Positions 8,222 through 17,169 of a DNA stretch of 64,000 nt are shown here, piece after piece. How positions within the stretch are numbered: the first letter of the stretch is position 1; every line of letters starts with the position of its first letter. Under the pieces are notes generated by a model that was given only the letters and a program-made list of their open reading frames with translations, made no database searches and was not told the origin of the DNA. The stretch comes from Eutreptiella sp. 'Long Island Sound 2002'. Taxonomy: Eukaryota > Euglenozoa > Euglenophyceae > Eutreptiales > Eutreptiaceae. Position numbers and translations under genes: made by a program. The stretch is from assembly GCA_964036045.1 (NCBI GenBank), contig OZ038383.1:38301294-38365293 (forward strand), written 5' to 3'.

Positions 8222-10084
8222 ATGACTTTCGAATGATCCTACATTTTTCTCCGATCATGAATCAACCTTCCTTTTGTTGTCTCCTTCATTTCTCTTGGAG
8301 ATATAGTCGAAACAAAATTGATTCGTGAGGCCACTTTGAAGAATCATATCTCCGGCTCATTGCGAGGAGTTTCAATTTTGAGATATGGGCTGGAATCGCC
8401 TTGGTCTCAACTTAATTTAGGAAGCGTCAAACGCCTTTGATGTGTATACATGCCCGGTGTAGCAAGGGATAATGGTCAAGAGGGTAGGAAGTGATATACA
8501 ATTCTTGGACCATGCAACCGAATATTTTAATGCGACTTTCGAGTGTACTGCATGACTGTTGGTGTTGCATAGAAACTTTCCTTGGGTTCCTACGTATTTT
8601 TAACGTGAAGTTATGGCCATGGAGGGTCATGACATACCAATGGTGGGGGCCATTTTTGAGGGTATGTGTTATATGCATGGTATGTGCTTCGCTATGCTCA
8701 CGCCCATGTTACATATCTCCGTTTGTAGGAAGATATGTGGAGTCATACGTGGCATGGGCTTCGCCCATGTCCCAATGGTGAGCTCCATAGCACTAGACTA
8801 AGTCTACCTCACATATAGTGCATGTGGGAGGGCTTACGGAGCGACACACAAGCGCAACTACCAATTTTCCCATTTTCATGGTGCGTATCGTGAGGAGGTT
8901 CGAAGGTGTCCTTATGCGTCCATGTGGGGATCCAACTGGGGGGTTTGTTTGCAAATGGTCCCAAGCAATTGTGTTTTGAACCATATGTTGATACCATGGG
9001 TGAGCGAAGTTATATACTATTGTGATTACTTTGAATTTGGCAATATTTGCATGTTTTTGACCTCATTTTATGCTCATTTTTGTATTTTATGTGCTCAACT
9101 GATCGGCTAACAGTAAAGTGCCTAGAGATCCGTGAACTATGGTATGTTGCTTATATGCTGGCATATGCTTCGGTGTTGCACCTCACCATATGCCGGATCA
9201 CGTGGTCACTTTGGCGTGGCACAAGAGGCCTCACAAAATCAGGTTTCAAATTCGTGAGTTGACTTGTGAAGCATGGCATGCGTATATCCGGAGGGGTTTG
9301 GGAGCCAATGTTGGGATATTCTTGGGCATGGACCTTTGGTCTATATCACCCTTGTATATTACTTTCCGGTTTGACACATGCATGGAGCACATGAACATTT
9401 GCCGTATGCACCTTTGAGTATATAATTGAATTTTGGGCACTATGGTTTGATTTGCCTGATTTTGCTATGTTATGAGTTCATCTGCATGGGGCAATTCTCC
9501 AAGCCCAATCGACTCCAAGTCCAACCAAGGATATGTCAGGGTAGGGCATGGTCCTGAGTGCCACTGTAGGCCATGACAAGCCACCTCCCCTATTGGGCTA
9601 GGGTTTAGAGGCTTGGGAGTGAACACATTTTTGGGGTTTGTGTAGTGACTTTTGACACATGGCATTTAGCCATCTTATTTGACCTGGTTCAGAGCATCAT
9701 GTTGGCGAGTCAGGGGAAAGTCCTGAGTCCAGGGAATGAGGGGTCTATGGCTGTGATTGTGTATGTTTCCATCTTTCCCCAATGTTGCTTGATTTGTGTT
9801 CATATGCCAATTTCAGGGCTTCTTTTTCCATTATTCTATTGGTGCAATTCTATGCACATGCCCAACGCCCGTGTCTCCGTGTGCGCCGTGAGACGACCGG
9901 CGTGTTAAAAGGAGTTGTTGAGTGTCAACACGGGACCTCAAACACCCTTGGAAGCCCTCAGTGTGGAGTATTTGGATTTGAGCTATTGTACTTGGGAGTT
10001 GGTTATTGCAAGGGATCAGGAGTTGTGTGAAGGAGCCATATTTTACTATTTTTTGTGGGAAATTGTGCAGGATAAGGCAAGATC
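8222..10084. other. No gene recognised; possible 5' non-coding part of the Gypsy element
   Basis: AT-richer, with no coding frame I trust. It directly precedes the Gypsy gag and could be a 5' LTR or leader, but I find no matching copy downstream of the integrase to prove an LTR. A frame at 8613-9255 lacks TGA but reads like non-coding sequence. Confidence 0.4.
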
Positions 10085-11836
10085 ATGCAGAACCTGGTGA
10101 GAAGCAAGACCATAGGAGTGACAGGAAATGGTGGAAGGGGTGTAGCAGGGGCCGGTCCTGGTGGTCCTGGTAGGGACCTTCTTTATGGTAGGAGAGGAGT
10201 ACCTGCCCCCTACCGCCGCACCGGGGACTTGGGCCCTCATGAGCCCTGCCCAAGGACGCCCCGGGTGCAGATCGTGGAGTCCGTGGAGTCAACGCCGGAC
10301 TGGGAAGCCCGAGAAGAGCGAAGATGCTCAGAACGGAGAGCCCTTGCAGGACATGGGCCAGACATGGAGGACCTGGCCTCCATGTGTGAAAGGCAATGCC
10401 GCAAGGCTTGCAATCTCCGCTCCGCTGCGGAGGAGTTGGAGGATACTGGCAGCAACGGCAGGGCCCGGCGTTACCGGAAGCGCGGGTCCCCAAAACTCGC
10501 GGGGGAAGGCAGAGCGATGGAGACGGATCCCAGCCCGGTCAGGCTGTGGCCGGCTGCAGATTCCGAGGGGCATTCCGATGGCTATCGGACCGCTTTCCCT
10601 TTGGAGTCGGAGGAGATGGCCATACCGCCCACTAGGGCGCACACGGCCCCCGAACCCAGCCTGGAGCATGACGCCGAGGCGTTGGAGAGGCCTGCCAGAG
10701 CCAGAACGGCGCCGGTGGCCCGGCACACGGAGCCAAAGCGGGACAACATGGGCGACACACCCATGGCGGTGGAGTCCGAGGCGCCGGGAACCGTGGGATG
10801 CGTCGAATCAAGTGGAAGGCACGTTGAGTGCCACTGCGAGCACGTATCCTTCCTCATCGGCAAGTACCCAAAGATGGGGATGGACGCCATCGTGCAGCAC
10901 CTCGACCGCCTGGACAACGCGAAGGACGGCCTAGAGGAGGACGTCGCGGGGATCCTGGATGACCAGTCGGCAGCGGAGAGAGACATGGCGGAGCTGCGAG
11001 CGGAGCAGGACCGGTACCGGGAGAAGCTGGAGATGGCCCTGCAGAAGCAGCAGCGAGTGGTGGACAGCCTCCTCCACCTGTTGGAAGACATGTCGCGACG
11101 CCTGAAAAGGCTAGAGGAGTTACATCCCCTCGCCTCGGGTCCGGAGTTCCCCGCAAGGCCGGCAACGGCAGAGCTGGCGGAGCGGGTTAAGACCCTCAGG
11201 GGCGCCATGGAGCAACCCATGGGCGGCCCTGCAGAGGCACCTTACGCGCCTCCGCGTGTTGACCCTGGTGCGCTGCCGTTTGTTCCCATGTTCAGGGAAT
11301 CCATAATGCTCGGGGAGCATACGGCACCGGCTGGGTTCATGCGGGAAGAGCACGCAACCACGGACCCGAGGAGCCTGACGGTACAGATGTCCCATGCCGC
11401 CCAGGATCCACCGACCACTACGACTCCCCATGCAGTTTATGCGGACGAGGAGATCCAACACCAGACCATGCAGGGGCGAACCATGGGAAGGGCCGATGGA
11501 CATGGTCGAGGCCATCCGGGCGGAAACCTGTGGGTGAACGACCCCACTACGGGGATATGGACAGCCAGTGGAGCAAGTCCTTCCCGCATCCCAAACCCCA
11601 TGGGTTCAGGCCCAACTGGACCGCACTCCATGGAGGAGAGGGTTGTACGGGGAGTGTACTCACGCCCCCTGGCCACAGGTGGTATCCGTCTCGGTGGAGT
11701 GGTGGCTGCGGACGTCGGAGACGCCATCAGGATTGACGACCTCAGGGGAATCAAAATCCCCTATTACGATGGCAACCCCTCCAACCCGGATGACTTCATC
11801 CTGGCAGTACGGCAAGGGGAACAACCATGCACATGA
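10085..11836 (+). CDS. gag: Gypsy gag-like polyprotein, 583 aa
   Basis: Long frame from ATG at 10085, rich in charged and proline residues. It has a predicted helical coiled-coil stretch around residues 280-340 (ERDMAELRAEQDRYREKLEM...) and a C-terminal IPYYDGNPSNPDDFI segment, which resembles the start of the retrotransposon gag capsid domain (G-x-P-x2-D/FI pattern). The frame then breaks, so the capsid core is missing or frameshifted. The next segment (11837-12030) still carries coding-like Lys/Glu-rich sequence in another frame. A second truncated copy lies at 1-637. Confidence 0.7.
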   Translation: MQNLVRSKTIGVTGNGGRGVAGAGPGGPGRDLLYGRRGVPAPYRRTGDLGPHEPCPRTPRVQIVESVESTPDWEAREERRCSERRALAGHGPDMEDLASMCERQCRKACNLRSAAEELEDTGSNGRARRYRKRGSPKLAGEGRAMETDPSPVRLWPAADSEGHSDGYRTAFPLESEEMAIPPTRAHTAPEPSLEHDAEALERPARARTAPVARHTEPKRDNMGDTPMAVESEAPGTVGCVESSGRHVECHCEHVSFLIGKYPKMGMDAIVQHLDRLDNAKDGLEEDVAGILDDQSAAERDMAELRAEQDRYREKLEMALQKQQRVVDSLLHLLEDMSRRLKRLEELHPLASGPEFPARPATAELAERVKTLRGAMEQPMGGPAEAPYAPPRVDPGALPFVPMFRESIMLGEHTAPAGFMREEHATTDPRSLTVQMSHAAQDPPTTTTPHAVYADEEIQHQTMQGRTMGRADGHGRGHPGGNLWVNDPTTGIWTASGASPSRIPNPMGSGPTGPHSMEERVVRGVYSRPLATGGIRLGGVVAADVGDAIRIDDLRGIKIPYYDGNPSNPDDFILAVRQGEQPCT

Positions 11837-12232
11837 CCACCGGCATTGCAAGGTATATGAGGAGGACAAGAAGACCTACTTCGCCGCCCATCCCGACAAG
11901 AAGCCCAAGGAGCAACGAATTGCCGATTGGAAAGCAAAGGGCGGAGACGGTTGAAAAGGCCAAGGAAAGGGCCAAGGGAAAGGCGGAGGAAAAGGCTATG
12001 GTGGAGGACCCGGCCCAGACCGACGCGTGAGGTCGATCGAGGAGGTTGCTGAGGACATGTTGAGGACGTTGGAGGAACTCAAAGCCCATCAACGTGGTGG
12101 ACAAAGTCTGAGCGGTCGCAGCAGGAGGGAGCTGCGGCAGGCCACGTCTAGAGGAGCCCCCACGGGAGTGGGACCTCGGAGGTCTCTCCTCTGAAAATCA
12201 GTGGAATCCGAGAGAAAGCGAAGGCACATCGG
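11837..12232 (+). pseudogene. Degenerate gag-pol connecting region
   Basis: No single frame is open. Short coding-like stretches in different frames, such as a Lys/Glu/Ala-rich block ending near 12030, suggest indel decay between gag and protease. Confidence 0.5.
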
Positions 12233-13135
12233 GTGCCGAAGAAGGCTCCAGAAGAGCCAAAACCACTGAGTTTCGTCACTCCCAACCCCTGGAGCGCCCT
12301 GCCAAGGGAAGTGTATGTGGGCAAGGGACGTGGCAAGAAAGAAGGAGCGACCACGGAGAGCCCCGTGGACGGGCAGGACCAGCCCAAGATCTACACCATC
12401 CGTGACCATACCCTCGAAGTCCTGATGCACCCGGATGTGCTAGAGTTGCATGCCGTGAGAGTCGTCCATACACCGCATGGTGACGAGCGGCAGTTGCACT
12501 TGAAGGTGCGTGTACGGTGCGGACAAGAGGAGTTGGTGGTGGATGTTTTAGTGGATACGGGTGCCCAGGTGACCCTGGTCCGGAGAGGGTTGTTCAAGGA
12601 GGAATCCCTGCAGCCCAGCCGTAGACCGGTACGCCTGAAGGTGGCCAATGGAGAGATTATGGGTGGTGGCACCCATGAGGCCACTATCAGTATGGAATTC
12701 TGGGAGCATGAGCGCTTGAACTGCCCTGATTTGGCGAAGAGAAGCACTCTATCCGGGAACTTCTATGTGGCCGGCATTACAGATTGGGATATGATCATGG
12801 GGTATGACTTCATGGTGGGAAACGCCATTGGAGCCCTTCCCCATCGTGCAACGCTGGTCCGGGAGGATAATGAATGCGTTACGTGGCTGTCCACGGACTA
12901 TGCATGCGGATCATCCCAATGGAATGCTGGGGAAGAGGATCGGATCGTCCAAGCGTTGCAAGCTGTGGGGGCCAAGTCCAGAGGAGACCGCGCAGTTCAG
13001 CTCACGGAGTATGGAATGGCGCCGCAGGTGTACGCCAGGATGATTCAGACGCTGGGAGCCGAAGCGCCCGAGACGGACGTCTTCGCTCCCCGGGATGCCC
13101 AACTTTTGAGGAAGTGTAGGAGGAATTGGCATTGA
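12233..13135 (+). CDS. pol: Gypsy pol: aspartic protease (retropepsin) region
   Basis: The frame contains VDVLVDTGAQVTLV, the D-T-G active-site motif of retropepsins (about residues 103-115), followed by the expected hydrophobic strands and GITDWDMIMGYDFM, which fits the second conserved strand of Gypsy proteases. No convincing start codon; it is part of pol. It ends at TGA 13133-13135, after which the same frame is open again from 13184, so this stop is a nonsense change within pol. Confidence 0.8.
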   Translation: MPKKAPEEPKPLSFVTPNPWSALPREVYVGKGRGKKEGATTESPVDGQDQPKIYTIRDHTLEVLMHPDVLELHAVRVVHTPHGDERQLHLKVRVRCGQEELVVDVLVDTGAQVTLVRRGLFKEESLQPSRRPVRLKVANGEIMGGGTHEATISMEFWEHERLNCPDLAKRSTLSGNFYVAGITDWDMIMGYDFMVGNAIGALPHRATLVREDNECVTWLSTDYACGSSQWNAGEEDRIVQALQAVGAKSRGDRAVQLTEYGMAPQVYARMIQTLGAEAPETDVFAPRDAQLLRKCRRNWH

Positions 13136-13183
13136 GGAGACTCAGCCTGGCACAGGCATTGTGGTTTAAAGGAGTGGGGGCCC

Positions 13184-14005
13184 ATGTATTGGCATGGCTC
13201 ACTGGAAAATACCAGACGTACTGTGGAGAAGATCGTCGCGGATAGGGCGAAGGGGATCCTGGTCATAACCGGCATAGGATCCACCCCATGTCCGCTGGAA
13301 GGTCTCAAGTTGACGCTGGATTCCATCACCCTGAACGAGATGTCATTCGGGTCACAGGAGGAGTTGTTCATCGACGCCAAGGGTTTATCAATGCCCTCCC
13401 CGGGTCAAGCGTGGGGTACCAAGGCTTTCCTGGTGGATGGGGCGCAAGCCCAGCCCACGGGCGATGAAGCATTCATCCGTAGGGTGGAGGCGGTGCCCAT
13501 GCGGGTCATGTTTGAGCCCAAGGAGGGGACGGATCAGCCAATGGATGGCATCGACGTCCTGTCCCGCGCCGAGATTGACCACGTCGTCAACTACATGCGG
13601 ATGGGGATGCACGACCGTGTGGTAGCCAAGAAGAGGCGGGCCATGGTCACATCTCCGCATTGGTGGGATGACAAGATATTGGTCACCGGCAAGTACGAGA
13701 AGGATGAGTTTGTGGCGAGGGTCATGGATCACATCGCGGACCAATATGATGGTCCGATTGGGTCGGACCCGCCGACGTGGGAATTTTCAAGAATGGGGGC
13801 CGGTAGCGACAAGAACTCGGCTGATGCCGCAAATTTCCGAAGATTATCCGTGGGAAGAGCTCCCCACGACGATGAAGACGGCATATCGGACGAGGAGAAG
13901 TCGGACTCGGACCCGGAAGAGGCCTATACCGCAGTGCGGTCGGTTGTATCGATACCGAAGCAACGGCTGAAGAGGCCCAGGAGAACCCGAAGGTCGCCGA
14001 GCTGA
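13184..14005 (+). pseudogene. pol: Gypsy pol linker between protease and RT
   Basis: Same frame as the protease, resumed after TGA 13133. It carries no recognisable catalytic motif, has a hydrophilic acidic tail (DDEDGISDEEKSDSDPEE), and ends at TGA 14003. RT follows in another frame, so there is an indel near 14005. Confidence 0.6.
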
Positions 14006-14166
14006 AGGAGAGGCTGATCAATGCCCATCCGCGGCTATTCAGTGGCATCGCCAACAAGAACCCTCCAGATCGTGGGAGGTTTAGCACAGCGAGGATCAAG
14101 CTGAAGCCGAACCCCAAGATCTATCGTCACCGGGAGTACCAACTTCAGGGCGATCGGGCCGACGCC

Positions 14167-15180
14167 ATGAAGAAGTTGTTGGCCGAATTTATTGAGCGGG
14201 GCTGGATCGAACCCTCCGACAGTGAGTGGGCCAGCCCAGCGTTTATCGTGCCCAAGAAAGAGAAGGGCGAGTGGAGGTTGGTGGTTGATTACAGAGGTTT
14301 GAATGAGCAAACGGAGCACGACTCGCACTCGCTTCCCCTGATCGACACCATCCTCCAAAAACAACAAAAAAAGCGGATATTCAAGGTGTTAGACCTGAAA
14401 CACGGCTATCACCAGATGCCGCTACACCCGGACTCCAGGCCCTGCACAGCGATGTCCACGCCGCTGGGGCCCATGCAGTGGAAAGTGGTGCCTATGGGCG
14501 CCAAGAATGGCAACGCCGCTTTCCAGCGCATGATGGAGGACCTACTCGGTCCTGTCCGGGACTGTGCCGACCCCTTCGTGGATGACATGATCATCGGGTC
14601 CGGCACGGAGGACATGACTGAGGACGAGCTCATCGAAGCGCATGAGAAGGATCTGCGCCGAGTGCTCAGCGAGCTGGACAAGCACAACATGGTGTGCAAG
14701 CCCACCAAAGCCTCGCTCTTTGTGAAGGAAGGGTAGTTTGCGGGTCACGTGGTTGGTCACGGGCAACGCCGTCCCATGCCTCGGAAGCTGCTGTCCCTGC
14801 ACCACTGGGAGAAGCCCCAGACCATCAGCGAACTCCGATCCTTCATGGGGTTCTGCAATTACTATTCGGGCTATGTCCGGATGTATGCAGAACTATCGGG
14901 GCCGCTGCACAAGATGCTGCAGGTGGGCAAGCTCGATGGCCGAAAGGGGAGCAAGAAGAAGCTTGCCTGGACCCCTGAGGCCGAAGATGCATTCAGCCCT
15001 CTGAAGGAGCGACTCCTGGGGCAGCTGGGGCTATTCCTGGTGGACCCGGACAAGGGATTCGTGCTACCGACGGACGCCTCGGACTATGCCGTAGGGGCAG
15101 TCCTCGAGCAGGTCCGTGATGACGGGTCGCACGTACCCGTGGCGTTTTGGAGCCGGATCCTGGCCGAGGGCCAACGTTGA
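14167..15180 (+). pseudogene. pol: Gypsy reverse transcriptase and start of RNase H
   Basis: RT blocks are clear: SPAFIVPKK, WRLVVDYRGLN, IFKVLDLKHGYHQM, the catalytic PFVDDMIIGS, then FAGHVV and the thumb region SELRSFMGFCNYYSGY. RNase H begins at FVLPTDASDYAVGAVLEQ. A TAG at 14734-14736 interrupts the frame just before FAGHVV, at a place where glutamine would fit; if UAR is sense here it is not a break. The frame closes at TGA 15178-15180 within RNase H, next to TWTAREKE. Confidence 0.85.
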
Positions 15181-15507
15181 ACCTGGACCGCGAGGGAGAA
15201 GGAGACGTACGCCATTGTTTGTGCGCTCATGAAGTGGTCTGGCCAAATCGGATTGCAACCGGGGGTGGTTTGCACGGACCATCAGTCCTTACAGAGCTGG
15301 CACAAGGAGCACGTCGACACCCCCTCGGGACCGGCGGCAAGGAGGGCCCGATTGCATGAGACGTTCGCCAAGTTCGACCTCAGCGTCGTATACGTCCCGG
15401 GGAAGGACAACACTGTGGAGGATTGCCTCAGTCGATGGGCCTACCCCGCGGGCAAAGCATGGATTGACATATCCAGCCATGGGGACGCCGAGGAGACCGA
15501 GGAGGCC
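15181..15507 (+). pseudogene. pol: Gypsy RNase H C-terminal part
   Basis: Same frame as RT after the TGA at 15178: KETYAIVCAL, CTDHQSLQSW, and VVYVPGKDNTVEDCLSRW, the conserved end of Gypsy RNase H (D-x-LSR). The frame is cut at 15507 by the nested mini-element and resumes at 17032 in the same phase. Confidence 0.8.
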
Positions 15508-16040
15508 TGTAAGTGCGGCTAACCCCCATCTGCTCAGATTTTCACTGATCTAACCCAGATTGGCTACATTTTGGCCATTTTCTTTGCTTCGGCGGAATCG
15601 CCGCCTCGCAGCTCAGTCTCAGGATCAGACCTATATATTTCTGATATGCCGGATCTGATTCCGCGGTCCATTCCCCGTAAATCCGCCGCGTTCCGCTCAT
15701 TTGCCTGGAATCGCCATTTGCCGCTGACGCGCGCTCGCGGGCCAGATCGGCCAAATATTTTTCACAATCGGATTTTTTTAAATCTTTTCAGACAGATATG
15801 GACACTCAGATGTGCATAGTAAAATCCGCATCAATTTTCTTCATAGACTGGGATTTCCTGCCGGATAACACTCAACATGGACCTTGCTTCAGTTGTTGCT
15901 GCTCTCGCCTCCGTTGGTGTTCGAGTCTCCGGTTCTACCCCCAATAGCAGCGTTCAGGTCGACTCCTCGCGTGCCTGCCCCACTGGTCTTGCCGGCCCCG
16001 AGCCCTCCGGCACCGTCAACGACCCAGGGCAGCACTTTCA
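15508..16040 (+). repeat. 5' LTR of mini-element
   Basis: 533 bp, TG...CA ends, offset exactly 986 bp from its partner. It contains CCTATATATTTC as a possible TATA-like site. Confidence 0.95.
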
Positions 16041-16056
16041 TGGTAGCAGAGGCTAC
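16041..16056 (+). promoter_or_regulatory. Primer-binding site
   Basis: TGGTAGCAGAGGCTAC follows the 5' LTR directly and closely resembles the TGGTATCAGAGC site used with initiator methionine tRNA in plant LTR elements. Confidence 0.75.
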
Positions 16057-16477
16057 CTGAATGTTGTTCCTTTGGTGTCCCAACCACAGCTAGCTCCCCA
16101 GTACGGCCCCGTAGACTCCGCCGCTCCTGGAGACGTAACAATTACGCTGCCGTGGTGCTGTGCGAACGAGGCCTTGAGAGGAATGCCTTGCGCAAGCCCA
16201 AGCTGCCCAAGAAGGGCACAAATCAGCAGCTGTGGAGACCCAAATTACCATCCCAATCCCAGTCGAAATTGGCCATCAAGTAGCTGGAATCTGCCAGCCT
16301 ACTGTTCGTCACTTCTCATTCTGTCTCATTTCAGGTTCATCCATCCTGATTCAGTGCCAATTCAGCCCAAATCAGGTCAGATCAAGCAGATTTTGCCCCA
16401 TCGAGGCTACATTTCTATTTTTTTCTGGGACTTACCCGCACTACGTTCTTCGTTGACGTAGCGACACACCCCAGTGT

Positions 16478-16493
16478 GTTTTTGGAGGGGGAG
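16478..16493 (+). promoter_or_regulatory. Polypurine tract
   Basis: TGTTTTTGGAGGGGGAG region ending immediately before the 3' LTR; the purine run GGAGGGGGAG is the expected plus-strand primer. Confidence 0.85.
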
Positions 16494-17026
16494 TGTAAGT
16501 GCGGCTAACCCCCATCTGCTCAGATTTTCACTGATCTAACCCAGATTGGCTACATTTTGGCCATTTTCTTTGCTTCGGCGGAATCGCCGCCTCGCAGCTC
16601 AGTCTCAGGATCAGACCTATATATTTCTGATATGCCGGATCTGATTCCGCGGTCCATTCCCCGTAAATCCGCCGCGTTCCGCTCATTTGCCTGGAATCGC
16701 CATTTGCCGCTGACGCGCGCTCGCGGGCCAGATCGGCCAAATATTTTTCACAATCGGATTTATTTAAATCTTTTCAGACAGATATGGACACTCAGATGTG
16801 CATAGTAAAATCCGCATCAATTTTCTTCATAGACTGGGATTTTCTGCCGGATAACACTCAACATGGACCTTGCTTCAGTTGTTGCTGCTCTCGCCTCCGT
16901 TGGTGTTCGAGTCTCCGGTTCTACCCCCAATAGCAGCGTTCAGGTCGACTCCTCGCGTGCCTGCCCCACTGGTCTTGCCGGCCCCGAGCCCTCCGGCACC
17001 ATCAACGACCCAGGGCAGCACTTTCA
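16494..17026 (+). repeat. 3' LTR of mini-element
   Basis: 533-bp partner of 15508-16040, followed by the AGGCC target duplicate. Confidence 0.95.
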
Positions 17027-17148
17027 AGGCCAAGCGCATCATCGAGATGGAGAAGGTCATGGAGCAAAAGGGGGTCAAGTGCTTTGTGGTGATGGCAAAC
17101 CGTACAGACCTGGCCAAGTTCCGGGGCGCCCGAGTCCAAGCTATTTGA
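17027..17148 (+). pseudogene. pol: Resumed Gypsy pol after the mini-element
   Basis: After the target duplicate the pol frame continues in the pre-insertion phase (KRIIEMEKVMEQKGVKCFVV) and ends at TGA 17146-17148. The TGA could derive from a CGA codon. Confidence 0.7.
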
Positions 17149-17169
17149 GAGGAAACCCTCGAGCAATGG

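Larger units (their letters stand above)
15508..17026 (+). mobile_element. Non-autonomous LTR mini-element (TRIM-like), 1,519 bp
   Basis: Two 533-bp LTRs (TGTAAG...TTTCA) enclose only 453 bp. Primer-binding site, polypurine tract and a perfect 5-bp target duplication AGGCC (15503-15507 and 17027-17031) are all present. The LTRs differ at only about three positions, so insertion is recent. No reverse transcriptase or gag is encoded; it must be mobilised in trans. A frame 15877-16461 crosses the LTR end and is not taken as a gene. Confidence 0.95.

Noticed and set aside
8613-9255. Phase without TGA but with four TAA/TAG, possible UAR gene
   Set aside because: Length is within chance for a TGA-free run, and the sequence reads like non-coding Gypsy leader; not counted as evidence for recoding.
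15877-16461. 194-codon frame in the mini-element
   Set aside because: Starts within the LTR and crosses the primer-binding site; the LTR part is repeated at 16863; no domain.
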